DNA from: Mycobacterium pinniadriaticum
GTDB taxonomy: Bacteria; Actinomycetota; Actinomycetes; Mycobacteriales; Mycobacteriaceae
Assembly (NCBI RefSeq): GCF_026242045.1
Contig: NZ_JAPJDO010000020.1
Location: forward strand, 1-64,000
DNA: 64,000 nt
Direction: 5' to 3'
Position numbers and translations under genes: made by a program. This document shows positions 8,300 to 16,622 of this stretch, piece by piece. The notes under the pieces were generated by a model. It searched no databases, was not told the DNA's origin, and saw only the letters and a list, made by a program, of their open reading frames with translations. How positions within the stretch are numbered: position 1 is the stretch's first letter; each line of letters opens with the position of its first letter.

Positions 8300-9301
8300 A
8301 TGTCACGGCCGAAAATCTCGTTCGCCTGTCCGCCCGGATTGCAGTCAGTCGAACACAGCCAGATAGCGGAGAAGCTCGGGTACGAGCGCGTATGGCTGTT
8401 CGACTCGCCCGCCCTGTACACCGACATCTGGATTTCGTTGGCGCGCATCGCCGACGCCGTCGACCGCATCGGCCTGGGAACAGGTGTCGCCGTCCCCAGC
8501 ATGCGACACCCGATGGTGACCGCCTCGGCTATCGCCGCCGTCGAGGCACTGGCACCCGGTCGACTTGTCGTGGCGTTCGGAACCGGTTTCACAGCTCGGG
8601 TGGCGATGGGGCAGAAGTCAATGACCTGGAAGGCGCTCACGGAGTACACCCGGCAAGTACGCAAACTGCTGGACGGCGATGTCGTCGAGATCGACGGCGG
8701 CGCCTGCCAGATGATGCACGTCGACGAGCTCGCGCCGAATAGACCGATCGCCGTTCCCCTCTGGGTCGCGCCCTCGGGTCCTAAAGGCATGAGTGCTGCC
8801 CGGGAGCTGGGCGTCGACGGTGTCCTCGTGGTGTCACCGCCGAGCGAACCTCTTGATTGCGCCCACCGCGGCCTTCTGGTTTTCGGCACGGTCCTCCGAC
8901 CGGGGGAGGACGAGACATCGCAACGCGTGCATGCTGCCGCCGGCCCGGGCTACACCACCAGCGTCCACGGGCTGTGGGAGTACGCCCCCGATGCCGTCGC
9001 GTCTGTGCCAGGCGGTGCGGAGTGGCACGAGGGGGTCAAGGGTGAGCGTCCTGAAGGCGAGCGCCACCTCGTCGTTCATCAGGGGCACTTGTCGACAGTC
9101 ACTGATCGTGATCGCGTCCTTGTCGCCGCTGCGGGTAAGGCGCTCCTCGACTGCGGCTGGTCGGGTGATCCCGATTCGATTGCTGCGCGAATGGACGAGG
9201 CGGGCGAGCAAGGCATCACGGAAGTCATTTACACACCCGCCGGTCCTGACGTCCCCGCTGAACTAGAGGCTTTCTCCGCATCGGCTCAGAAGGCCAGCTG
9301 A
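8300..9301 (+). CDS. LLM-class (luciferase-like) F420/FMN oxidoreductase
   Basis: A 333-residue TIM-barrel protein of the bacterial luciferase-like superfamily. RIGLGTGVAVPSMRHPMVTASAIAAVEAL and APGRLVVAFGTGF are the usual F420-dependent-type signatures, and VPLWVAPSGPKGMSAARELGVDGVL is the late barrel segment. No strong ribosome site is visible; it starts 26 bp after the SDR and is probably on the same transcript. In mycobacteria these enzymes usually use F420H2 or FMNH2 to reduce or monooxygenate hydrophobic substrates; which one cannot be read from the sequence. Confidence 0.85.
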   Translation: MSRPKISFACPPGLQSVEHSQIAEKLGYERVWLFDSPALYTDIWISLARIADAVDRIGLGTGVAVPSMRHPMVTASAIAAVEALAPGRLVVAFGTGFTARVAMGQKSMTWKALTEYTRQVRKLLDGDVVEIDGGACQMMHVDELAPNRPIAVPLWVAPSGPKGMSAARELGVDGVLVVSPPSEPLDCAHRGLLVFGTVLRPGEDETSQRVHAAAGPGYTTSVHGLWEYAPDAVASVPGGAEWHEGVKGERPEGERHLVVHQGHLSTVTDRDRVLVAAAGKALLDCGWSGDPDSIAARMDEAGEQGITEVIYTPAGPDVPAELEAFSASAQKAS

Positions 9302-9308
9302 GACGCTG

Positions 9309-10129
9309 ATGCGTAACAACGTCATCGTCATCGTCGGGTCCGGTGGAATGGGTGTAGCGATCGCGCATCGCCTCGGCTCGGGACGCACTATCGTGCTGTC
9401 CGATGTGAACCCGCAGAATCTCGAGGCCGTTACCCGGGTCCTGGATGCGGACGGACACGACGTTCACGCGAAGACTGTCGATGTAACCTCGCCACGTTCC
9501 GTAGCCGATCTCGCCGCGTACGCCAGCGCGTTCGGACCGATCACGAATCTCGTTCATACCGCGGGTGTCTCACCCGAACAGGCCGATATCGACACGATCC
9601 TCCACGTCGACCTGCTCGGTGTGGCTGTGGTGCTCGAGCAGTTCGGCGAAGTGATCGAGGCGGGAGGAGCAGGAGTGGTCATCGCCAGCATGGCGGGCCA
9701 TTTTCATCCGGCGCGGGGATTGAGCACGCGTTGGCAAGTGCTCAATCGCAGCACCTGATGGCGATACCGGCATGTGCTCCGAAACTGTTCCGCAACCCTC
9801 AGGAGGCCTACGGTTTCGCCAAGCGCGCCAACCACCTTCGGGTTGCGGGTGCGGCATCTGCGTGGGGCCAGCGCAGCGCGCGAATCAACTCGATCAGTCC
9901 TGGAGTCATCTCTACGGCCATGGGCAGGCAGGAACTCAACGGCAGCTCGGGCACGGTGATCAAGTCGATGATCGACCTATCCGCTGCAGGGCGAATCGGC
10001 ACAACTGATGACATCGCGGCCGCCGTCGAGTTCTTACTCAGCCCGGCTGCCAGCTTCATCACTGGCACCGACCTCGTCGTCGACGGTGGGATCACCGGTG
10101 CAGTCAAAGCCGGCTTGCCCGTGTTTTGA
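9309..10129 (+). pseudogene. SDR-family oxidoreductase with a frameshift
   Basis: Two overlapping frames together make one about 273-residue SDR. The first (9309-9758) has the Rossmann start VIVIVGSGGMGVAIAHRLG and reads VVIASMAGHFHPA. It then runs out of frame in the G-run around 9714-9718. The second frame continues with EHALAS, the active-site segment EAYGFAKRANHLRV and the ending ARINSISPGVISTAMGRQEL ... LVVDGGITGAV. A one-base change in CGCGGGGAT explains the break. It could be a true inactivating mutation or a sequencing error in a homopolymer. Intact relatives resemble hydroxysteroid-type SDRs. Confidence 0.8.
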
Positions 10130-10167
10130 TCGCGTACTAGCGGTTGACGGGAATCGTCGCGCTGCCT

Positions 10168-11385
10168 CTATGACGGAGTGGCGTGCAGATGGAGTTGCTC
10201 GTGTCTGCGGACGAGGATGCTGTCCACCCACTGAGGGTTGTGGTCGGGGTCGAGCGCGAAGTTTTGGGTCTGCTCAAGGAGTTCGCTGAGTACGGCGCGG
10301 GCTTCTATGCGGGCGAGTGCTGCTCCGACACAGAAGTGGATGCCGTGCCCAAAAGCCAAGTGACGCTTGGGCGATCCCCGTGTCAGGTCTATACGATCGG
10401 GATCGTCGAACTGGGCGGGATCTCGATTTCCGGCAGCGAAGAACAGCAACGCTGTGGAACCCGCTGCGATGTGGGTGCCGCCGAGTGTGGTGTCGTGGGG
10501 AACGCTGCGCATCATTTGTCGAAACGGCGATTCGAGGCGGAGGGCTTCTTCCACGAAAGCGTCGACTTCGTCGGGATTTTCGCGTAGCTCCTGCTGCAAC
10601 GCCTGGTTTTCAGCAAGCATCCTCACAGCGTTGCCGAGCAGGCTGGTTGTCGACTCTCCGCCAGCGCTGAGCAGAGTGTGCAGGATGGTCTGCACCTCAC
10701 CCATCTGCAGGGTGCCGGCGTCCAGTGCTCGCCGCACCGCCAGCAGGATTGTTTCGTCATCGCCCTCACCGGGGTGCCGGACCTGGTCTGCGATCCATTC
10801 TTGGATGACGCCGATGCGGGTGACGAGGTCGTTGAGCCGATCCAGTGGCATGGTTCCTCCAACCATTGTGGTGGATTCGAACGCGGCCTGCAGGAGCTGC
10901 ATCGGGTTAATGTCGCGGAAGCCAATCAGGTTGGCGACCACGGTGATCGGCACGATGTTGCCGATCGTGGCCATGAAGTCGAAGATGTTGTGGCGCAGGG
11001 CCGAAGCGACGGTGGTCGCTGACAGCGCGCGGATGTCGTCTTCCAGGGCGCGCATGCGCCGTGCCACCAGCTCCGGGAACACCGCCCGCCGATGGGCGGT
11101 GTGCAGCGGAGGGTCGGCGGCTGCCAGGGTGGGGGTGGCGGCGTCGCCGAAGTCGAGGCGGGCAGGCAGGCCGTTCTCGTCGCGGTAGAGCAGGCAGCGC
11201 ATAGTGGACGAGAAGTCCTCCGGGCGTGCGACCGCTTCCGAGAGCAGGTCGAAGGTGCTGATCGTGACGACGTCGGTTCCGGGCACCGCCCAGACCGGTG
11301 CGTGCTCGCGCAACGTTCGGTAGAAGTCGTACGGGTCAGCAAGCACCGACGGGTCTAGCAACATCGAACTGCTCAACCGGGTCAT
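10168..11385 (-). CDS. Cytochrome P450
   Basis: A 405-residue soluble class I P450 started at the ATG at 11385, which overlaps the stop of the upstream SnoaL-like gene (ATGA) and begins MTRLSSSMLLDPSVLADPY. The I-helix oxygen-binding motif is SAGGEST near residue 245, the K-helix ExxR is EEALRLESPFRQ, and the heme-ligand loop is LAFGHGIHFCVGAALAR with the axial Cys. It needs ferredoxin partners that are not encoded nearby. Coupled to a SnoaL/NTF2-like protein and divergent from a TetR with twin operators; substrate unknown. Confidence 0.93.
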   Translation of the reverse strand: MTRLSSSMLLDPSVLADPYDFYRTLREHAPVWAVPGTDVVTISTFDLLSEAVARPEDFSSTMRCLLYRDENGLPARLDFGDAATPTLAAADPPLHTAHRRAVFPELVARRMRALEDDIRALSATTVASALRHNIFDFMATIGNIVPITVVANLIGFRDINPMQLLQAAFESTTMVGGTMPLDRLNDLVTRIGVIQEWIADQVRHPGEGDDETILLAVRRALDAGTLQMGEVQTILHTLLSAGGESTTSLLGNAVRMLAENQALQQELRENPDEVDAFVEEALRLESPFRQMMRSVPHDTTLGGTHIAAGSTALLFFAAGNRDPAQFDDPDRIDLTRGSPKRHLAFGHGIHFCVGAALARIEARAVLSELLEQTQNFALDPDHNPQWVDSILVRRHEQLHLHATPS

Positions 11386-11825
11386 GGGCGCTGAGCGATC
11401 TGATCGAACAGACTCGTCATGTCGCTGTAGACCCACGATTCGACAACCTTGGCCCCGGCGAGGGCGTAGATCTCGCAGCTCTCCACGGCGATGTCGCGAT
11501 GAGTCGCCGCGATGCCCCCGTACTCACCGACGTGGACACCCCGCAGCGTCCAGCGGGCGCAGACGAAACCCCTTGCGCCGAACAGCAGATCCTCGCCCAG
11601 GTGCAAACGGTCGAACGCTTCGTTCAATTGGGCGAGGTTCGCCCGGATGTCGCTGATCGTGAGCGGCCTGTCCAGTCCGCTCACCCACCGCGGGGCGTCG
11701 GGAAAGAACCCGGCCAGGTAGCCCTCGACGTCGCCGGCGTTCAGCTTGGCGACCGCACAACGAATCAGGTCCTCGTCCCGGCTGCCAGCTGCGTCGGGCT
11801 CGCCGGATGCGGGAGTTGTGGACAC
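11382..11825 (-). CDS. SnoaL/NTF2-like protein
   Basis: A 147-residue small alpha/beta-cone protein from a GTG at 11825 (reads STTPASGEPDAAGSRDEDLI). LNAGDVEGYLAGFFPDAPRW, followed by LAQLNEAFDRLHLGEDLLF and AATHRDIAVESCEIYALAGAKVVE, is the pattern of SnoaL-like proteins, which act as isomerases, hydratases or cyclases without a cofactor. The GTG lies inside the first TetR operator, which would suit a very short or leaderless transcript; a later start is possible. It is translationally coupled to the P450 downstream and may process the P450 product. Confidence 0.7.
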   Translation of the reverse strand: MSTTPASGEPDAAGSRDEDLIRCAVAKLNAGDVEGYLAGFFPDAPRWVSGLDRPLTISDIRANLAQLNEAFDRLHLGEDLLFGARGFVCARWTLRGVHVGEYGGIAATHRDIAVESCEIYALAGAKVVESWVYSDMTSLFDQIAQRP

Positions 11826-11832
11826 TCGTCCA
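11819..11832. promoter_or_regulatory. TetR operator 1: TGGAC-ACTC-GTCCA
   Basis: A perfect inverted repeat with 5-bp arms and a 4-bp spacer, between the divergent SnoaL/P450 pair and the TetR gene. Its centre is exactly 20 bp from the centre of operator 2. Confidence 0.7.
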
Positions 11833-11838
11833 CTTTGA

Positions 11839-11852
11839 TGGATGTACGTCCA
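11839..11852. promoter_or_regulatory. TetR operator 2: TGGAT-GTAC-GTCCA
   Basis: A near-identical copy of operator 1 with one mismatch in the left arm. Two sites two helical turns apart suggest that two TetR dimers bind the same face of the DNA and control both directions. Confidence 0.7.
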
Positions 11853-11884
11853 TAATTCAAGCCCAACTGGTTTAGGGTGGGTTC

Positions 11885-12511
11885 GTGACGGACACGGCTC
11901 CTGCGGAGTTACGCAGCCAACGGCGCGCCGCACGGCGCGCAGAGAACAGAAGCGAGATCCTCGACGCGGCGGAACGGGTCTTCGGCGAAGACGGGCTGCG
12001 GACTGGGTCGCTGCGCCGGATCGCCAACCTGTCGGGGTACTCGACAGCTGCGATCTACAAGTTCTTCGACAGCAAGCAGCATCTGGTCGCCGAGGTCCTC
12101 ACCCGGCGAGGAGACGAGTATCTGAACGAGTTGAGGCAGGCTGCGCAGTCCGACGGAACGCCATTGGATCGCCTACATCTCATCGTCGATACTGCGGCCG
12201 CGTACTTCCGCGAGCGTGCCCACTTCAGGTCGGTGCTGCGCCAGATCAAAGGAGGATCAGCGATCCTCGGCCCTGTCCTCGACGCTTTCGCCGAGGATGT
12301 TTATGGGCGCTACGCCGACGCAATGAATCTGATGACCGACCTGGTTCGCCAGGGACAGCACGCCCGCGAGATCCGGGACGGGGATCCGGGCGGCATCGCC
12401 CACCTGGCCTCGGTGCTGACCAACGAGTACGCATTGGCCGATGTCGCACTCGCACCCTCGGAGTTTCACGCAGTGTTCGACGGCGCACTACGGGCGCCCC
12501 CACTGTGTTGA
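11885..12511 (+). CDS. TetR-family transcriptional regulator
   Basis: A 208-residue regulator from a GTG at 11885. The N-terminal helix-turn-helix is EILDAAERVFGEDGLRTGSLRRIANLSGYSTAAIYKFFDSKQHLV. The C-terminal domain is a typical alpha-helical ligand pocket with no recognised specificity. It is divergent from the SnoaL-like/P450 pair, with two matching inverted repeats in the 59-bp gap, so it very probably represses both itself and the P450 operon. The stop at 12511 is followed by phage-type debris. Confidence 0.85.
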   Translation: MTDTAPAELRSQRRAARRAENRSEILDAAERVFGEDGLRTGSLRRIANLSGYSTAAIYKFFDSKQHLVAEVLTRRGDEYLNELRQAAQSDGTPLDRLHLIVDTAAAYFRERAHFRSVLRQIKGGSAILGPVLDAFAEDVYGRYADAMNLMTDLVRQGQHAREIRDGDPGGIAHLASVLTNEYALADVALAPSEFHAVFDGALRAPPLC

Positions 12512-12555
12512 TGCGGTCAAACCCCCGTGAGCAGGGAAGGCTGATTACCCGACAT

Positions 12556-12577
12556 GGATAGCAACGCGGATAGCAAC
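12556..12577 (+). repeat. Short direct repeat GGATAGCAAC x2
   Basis: GGATAGCAAC occurs at 12556-12565 and again at 12568-12577. It lies between the TetR gene and the phage-type pseudogene. Short tandem arms like this can be remains of recombinase arm sites, but there is no integrase in view and the assignment is only suggestive. Confidence 0.3.
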
Positions 12578-12597
12578 TGCACCCGGCCACCGGCTGA

Positions 12598-12938
12598 TTA
12601 AGCCCGTCCCGGCGATCCAGCGGGCACGCGCCTCCCGCTGATGCCGGGCGACGTCACCGGCTGCGGCTCCAATTGCACGATGGCCACCAGGTCCACGACG
12701 CGCCGCTCACAATGGCGGGCCTCGGCGGACAGGCGGGCCAGTGTCGTGGGCTTGGCCTCACCCGCCAACTCGGCATCGAACATTTCGCGCAACTTCTCGC
12801 TCGGTCAGCGGCCTGGACCGCAGCGTCGATGGCCTCGGTCTCGAGCTCGGTGAACTCCGCGCCCGCGATCCCGGTGGCGCGCAACGCGGCGTTGAGCTTG
12901 GCCCGCAGCTTCGCACCCGCAGAACGTCTAGCAACCAT
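12598..12938 (-). pseudogene. Phage-type hypothetical protein, frameshifted
   Basis: Frame one (from 12938) reads MVARRSAGAKLRAKLNAALR and continues to DAAVQAADRA. The next frame picks up as EKLREMFDAELAGEAKPTTL and ends at 12598. A single missing base near 12800 joins them into an about 113-residue protein. Proteins of this pattern occur in mycobacterial prophages and phage-like elements near terminase and HNH genes; this is from memory, and the molecular function is not known to me. It supports the view that this stretch belongs to a decaying mobile element. Confidence 0.6.
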
Positions 12939-13301
12939 GCCCCCGATTTTATGCGGGACCGTCGAAACTATTGATGGACAATGGAATACAAGTCAGGGCC
13001 CACGTCGTCAGAAAGGGGTTCGGTTCGACAAAAGGCGCCTCTGAGCTGCGGTTATTGTGCGATCACGAAAGTTGTTGTGCTACGTCAGGTCTCATCAGAG
13101 TAAAAGCCTCTGAACTGCGTTTATGCGGTTGGCGCATCCCGAAACGAGGAATATGGCCCTGACCAGCGGAGTCCGGGCGCAATGTGCGAAAGTCGAGCGA
13201 GACCGTCCCGGTCGAGACTCCAGGCGGGGCCGGGGGTCATCCCCCAGGCTGACCCTCGCGACTGGCGCTTCCGTGCCTACTTCGCGGCTTAGACTTCGGC
13301 C
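12939..13301. other. Non-coding stretch with an imperfect direct repeat
   Basis: I see no gene in these 363 bases. GCCTCTGAGCTGCGGTTAT at 13037-13055 and GCCTCTGAACTGCGTTTAT at 13106-13124 are 19-bp copies with two mismatches, 69 bp apart. The stretch is less GC-rich than its neighbours. It may be element-end debris or the promoter region of the cyclase gene that starts at 13302. Confidence 0.45.
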
Positions 13302-14621
13302 ATGTTCTTGGAGACGCGGTATGCGATGAACGGGGACTTGCGGGTCGCCTATCGCGCGTCCCGTGAGGGTGAGCGTGACATCGTGTTCGCCCTTCCCAAC
13401 ACAAACTGTGAGGTCTTTCCGGAGCTCGCGTCGCTTCAAGGGTGGGTCAAGGCGATGACATCGCTCGGTCGGCTCATCTTCTTCGACCCGCCGGGCACAG
13501 GAGTGTCCGATCCCATTACGTCGGGCGCGCCGCCGACCTTAGAGCAATGGGCCGACAGCATCACTGCGGTACTCGATGCTCTCGGGAGCAGTCAAGCGGT
13601 CCTCGTCGCATCCAATGGCGCTGTCCCGGCTGCGGCGCTGTTCGCGGCAACACATCCGTCGCGGACATCCGCGCTGGTCGTGCTGGAAGGCGTTGCGGAC
13701 CCGATGGCTGAACGCACAGGAGGGGCAGCCCTCGAGGAAAACGCCGCTGCCTACGTCGCCATGTGGGGCACGGGAGAGTGGCAGCATCTCTCGAATCCGG
13801 ACATGCCGTGGAACGAGGAGATCCGGGCAATATGGGCACGGTACGAACGCCTGGCTGCGAGCCCAGCAACTATCGCCCGCACGATGCCTCTGACGGCCGA
13901 CATGGACGTGCGCGCAGTGCTTCCCACAATCCACGTGCCAACCCTCGTACTCCACCACACCGATGACGTCTTGGTCCCGCCCGAGTGGGGCGAGGATATC
14001 GCCGACCACATCTCCGGCGCTAAATTCGTCGAACTCCCAGGGTGCAATCTTCTACACTTCGTCGAGCCGGGATGGCGAGCGTCTTTCCAAGAGATCGCCG
14101 AGTTTCTCACCGGCGAGCAGGCCGATGTTGCCGACGACCGGGTGCTTGCCACAGTGCTTTTCACCGACATCGTGAACTCGACGCGCCGGGCAGCGGAGAT
14201 GGGTGACCGCGACTGGCATGTTTTGCTCGATGCGCACGACGTTGCGGTGCGGTCGCAACTCACTCGGTTTCGCGGTCGCGAGGTGAACACCTCGGGTGAT
14301 GGTTTCCTCGCGATGTTCGACGGCCCTCAGCGAGCGATCCGCTGCGCCATGGCAATTCGTGACGCCGTGCAAGCCCTCGGTATCGAGGTGCGCGCCGGAT
14401 TGCACACCGGCGAGTGCGAGGTACGCGGTGACGACATCGGCGGGATCGCTGTGCACATCGGCGCACGCGTGAGCGCATTGGCTGGGCCGAACGACGTGCT
14501 GGTGTCCAGCACGCTGCGCGACCTGGTGATCGGGTCGGGGCTTGAGTTTGAGGAGCGCGGCACTCACGAACTCAAGGGCGTGCCTGGCGAGTGGCGTCTC
14601 TTCGCCGTCGCCTCCATGTAG
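13302..14621 (+). CDS. Alpha/beta-hydrolase - class III adenylate cyclase fusion (Rv1900c-like)
   Basis: A 439-residue two-domain protein. Residues 1-270 are an alpha/beta-hydrolase domain: FFDPPGTGVSD, a nucleophile-elbow region VLVASNGAVPAAA (the usual first Gly is Ala), and a late His in LLHFVEPGW. Residues 280-439 are a class III nucleotide cyclase: VLFTDIVNSTRRAAEMGD with the first metal Asp, then VNTSGDGFLAMFDGP with the second. The canonical adenine-selecting Lys before TSGDG is Asn, as in M. tuberculosis Rv1900c (LipJ). It should make cAMP, probably as a homodimer; the hydrolase part may be a sensor. It stands alone on its strand. Confidence 0.85.
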   Translation: MFLETRYAMNGDLRVAYRASREGERDIVFALPNTNCEVFPELASLQGWVKAMTSLGRLIFFDPPGTGVSDPITSGAPPTLEQWADSITAVLDALGSSQAVLVASNGAVPAAALFAATHPSRTSALVVLEGVADPMAERTGGAALEENAAAYVAMWGTGEWQHLSNPDMPWNEEIRAIWARYERLAASPATIARTMPLTADMDVRAVLPTIHVPTLVLHHTDDVLVPPEWGEDIADHISGAKFVELPGCNLLHFVEPGWRASFQEIAEFLTGEQADVADDRVLATVLFTDIVNSTRRAAEMGDRDWHVLLDAHDVAVRSQLTRFRGREVNTSGDGFLAMFDGPQRAIRCAMAIRDAVQALGIEVRAGLHTGECEVRGDDIGGIAVHIGARVSALAGPNDVLVSSTLRDLVIGSGLEFEERGTHELKGVPGEWRLFAVASM

Positions 14622-14679
14622 CGGCTATTTGAGGCAAACTTCTTTCGCCACTCACGTTTAGCTGCCGCCGTCTGCCACG

Positions 14680-14781
14680 GTGAAGGTGCCGCAGCGGTCG
14701 GGCGAGCTGACGGTGGTCACCTTTCACGGCTGCGAGGACTGCGACGGCTGGGTGCCGACCTTCACCGAGGCGGCGGGGTAG
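14680..14781 (+). pseudogene. Possible C-terminal gene remnant
   Basis: A short open frame ends VVTFHGCEDCDGWVPTFTEA and stops at 14779-14781; an in-frame stop at 14659 closes it upstream. The composition and the CxxC-like pair look protein-coding, but nothing longer is attached and I do not recognise the family. It may be the tail of a gene deleted in the island. Confidence 0.25.
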
Positions 14782-14793
14782 GCAGCCCGGGGC

Positions 14794-16353
14794 TCAGTCC
14801 CAGCGGAACAGCTGACGGTAGAGCGCTTCGGTCGGATGCGGTTGGGGCGGTCTGAAACCGGTGTCGTTCACACTGCCGAGCAACCTGGCGGCGTTGGGGG
14901 CGTCGACCGGTCTGTTGCACATGATCAGGTATGTGAACAGGTCGACATACTCCAGGCTGGCGGTGAACAACTCGACTGCGGTGGTGGCGATCTCCGCCAC
15001 GGTTGTCGGCTGACCGAAGATGGTCGGGGACTGGCCTTGCCAGACCCCAAGACGGTCGACCAGCTCCTGGGTCAGTTCGACGTCGGTCTGGCCAAGATCG
15101 ATGGCGATCGCCTGACCGTTGCCGTAGGTCCGGTTGGTGAACGACCCGGTGGGAAGGACGGCATCGTGGATCCGGTTTCGCAGCTGGGAGCACGTGAAGG
15201 CGAATCGCTGCAACTCATGCAGCCGGGTCAGCTGCGGAGCGCCAGGGTAGTTGGTGTCCACGTAGTCATCGAGCGTCTTGGACGAGTGCAGCGACTTGCG
15301 GACGTCTTTGCCTGTGGTCGGGTCGAGCCAGCGCACGAAGGCGCGCCCGTACCCGTCGAACACCGCCATCAGGTACAGCAGCTCGCGGTCGAACGCCTCG
15401 CTGACGAACTCGATGGTGTCCGCCGAGGGCGCGGCGTCGCGTCCGTTGGTTCTGCTTAATGCCGCGATGACGTCATCGAGCGCCCGCGCTGCCCGGCGGA
15501 TGCGTGTTTGTATGGTGTCGATCTCGGCGAGCGCCTGAGCGTCCCCGATGAGCCCGCCAGTGACCATGCGAAACGCGTCGAACCATGAGAGCAGGCTGGA
15601 CAGTCCTATGTCGTAGACCTTGGTGAGCGACGGTGGTTCCATCTTCTCGATGACATTGCCGAATGTTGCGCTGTACCGATACTCGGCGACAGTCCGGTTG
15701 CCGGTCATCCGCAGATAGTGGCCGAACACGGGGTGCAAGTCCTCGGGCGTAACGGTCGTGACGATGTCGTTGTCGCCCACGTCGGCGCGCCCAACCGTCG
15801 GCCCCAGCGACACGATGACGTCGGTCCCCAACCCGAAGCCGGTGGCGGCGAGTACCGCCGCGCGCACGCGGTCATCGACGGTCAGATCGGTCGTCGGCGC
15901 GTAGTGCGCGTCGATCTCGGAGTAGACGTCGAAGGTGCGGCAGTTGCGGTAACCCCGTCGCTCCTCGCCTCGCATCTTCGAGACCCCGAACTCCATCGCG
16001 TCCAGGAATCGGCCTGCGCTCGCCCGGTCGGTGAAGTCGATGACGTAGCGCTCCTCGACTTCGCACGCCTGCATCCACTCCTCGGCCAGACCGGCATCGT
16101 CGTCGGAGAACGTCAGCAGCATCGGCGTGACGACATCGCGGCGCAGGACATGCACCAGGTCTTCGTAGTCGGCGGGCTGCAGGCCGAGGGTGCGGAGGTC
16201 GAGCCCCACGACGAGGGCCCGCGTCGCGGGTGTGATCGGGAACAGCTGTTGGTGTTCCTTGGCGACGGCGCGGGCGTAACGCAGGAACTTCGCGTGTGGG
16301 CCGTCCGAGGGAACGACCAGTGGTGTCTGAGCGGCGGCGTTGGTGGAGGCCAT
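14794..16353 (-). CDS. Conserved-looking protein of unknown function, 519 residues
   Basis: I do not recognise this family. It is soluble, with no signal peptide or membrane helix. The N-terminal about 200 residues alternate strands and helices (ALVVGLDLRTLGLQPADYED, then PMLLTFSDDDAG and EERYVIDFTDRASAGRFLDA). The centre has charged helices with IDTIQTRIRRAARALDDVIA, and the C-terminal third is helical with repeated aromatic patches (YVDLFTYLIMCNRPVDAPNA). The start at 16353 lacks a clear ribosome site. Codon usage and length leave little doubt that it is a real gene. It is the last gene before the tRNA-fragment scar at 16572-16616. Confidence 0.65.
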   Translation of the reverse strand: MASTNAAAQTPLVVPSDGPHAKFLRYARAVAKEHQQLFPITPATRALVVGLDLRTLGLQPADYEDLVHVLRRDVVTPMLLTFSDDDAGLAEEWMQACEVEERYVIDFTDRASAGRFLDAMEFGVSKMRGEERRGYRNCRTFDVYSEIDAHYAPTTDLTVDDRVRAAVLAATGFGLGTDVIVSLGPTVGRADVGDNDIVTTVTPEDLHPVFGHYLRMTGNRTVAEYRYSATFGNVIEKMEPPSLTKVYDIGLSSLLSWFDAFRMVTGGLIGDAQALAEIDTIQTRIRRAARALDDVIAALSRTNGRDAAPSADTIEFVSEAFDRELLYLMAVFDGYGRAFVRWLDPTTGKDVRKSLHSSKTLDDYVDTNYPGAPQLTRLHELQRFAFTCSQLRNRIHDAVLPTGSFTNRTYGNGQAIAIDLGQTDVELTQELVDRLGVWQGQSPTIFGQPTTVAEIATTAVELFTASLEYVDLFTYLIMCNRPVDAPNAARLLGSVNDTGFRPPQPHPTEALYRQLFRWD

Positions 16354-16571
16354 GAAGCGATTGTTACGGGAGGCCCCGACACGTCTAGGCGTGTCGCCCG
16401 GCGAGTCCGCTTGCCCGTGTCGAACGCCCGTTCGTCAGTGTCCCGCCAGTGTCCCAAGACGTGCATCCATGGTCTGGAAAACCGGAAAAGTCGACACGGG
16501 CTGGACACGCACACCGCGCCGAGCTGGACGTATCGGACGCAATCGAACAATGGTGCACAACTTCCGGTCCC

Positions 16572-16616
16572 TTTACACACCAGCGGTCGGCGGTTCGATA
16601 CCGTCCGCGCCCACCA
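16572..16616 (+). other. 3' half of a tRNA (Val-UAC-like): attachment-site scar
   Basis: GGCGG TTCGATA CCGTC (16589-16605) folds as a T-arm. It is followed by a 3' acceptor strand CGCGCCC, discriminator A and CCA ending at 16616. Counting back places TTTACAC as the anticodon loop with anticodon TAC (Val) and ACCAG as the 3' anticodon-stem strand. The matching 5' half (GGGCGCG..., CTGGT) is absent, so this is not a working tRNA. Such a 3' half beginning at the anticodon loop is what tyrosine-recombinase integration leaves at the distal end of an island. The isotype comes from geometry only. Confidence 0.7.
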
Positions 16617-16622
16617 AGAAAG

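Noticed and set aside
16568..16616. A functional tRNA gene
   Set aside because: Only the 3' half folds; no 5' acceptor strand, D-arm or pairing anticodon stem is present upstream.
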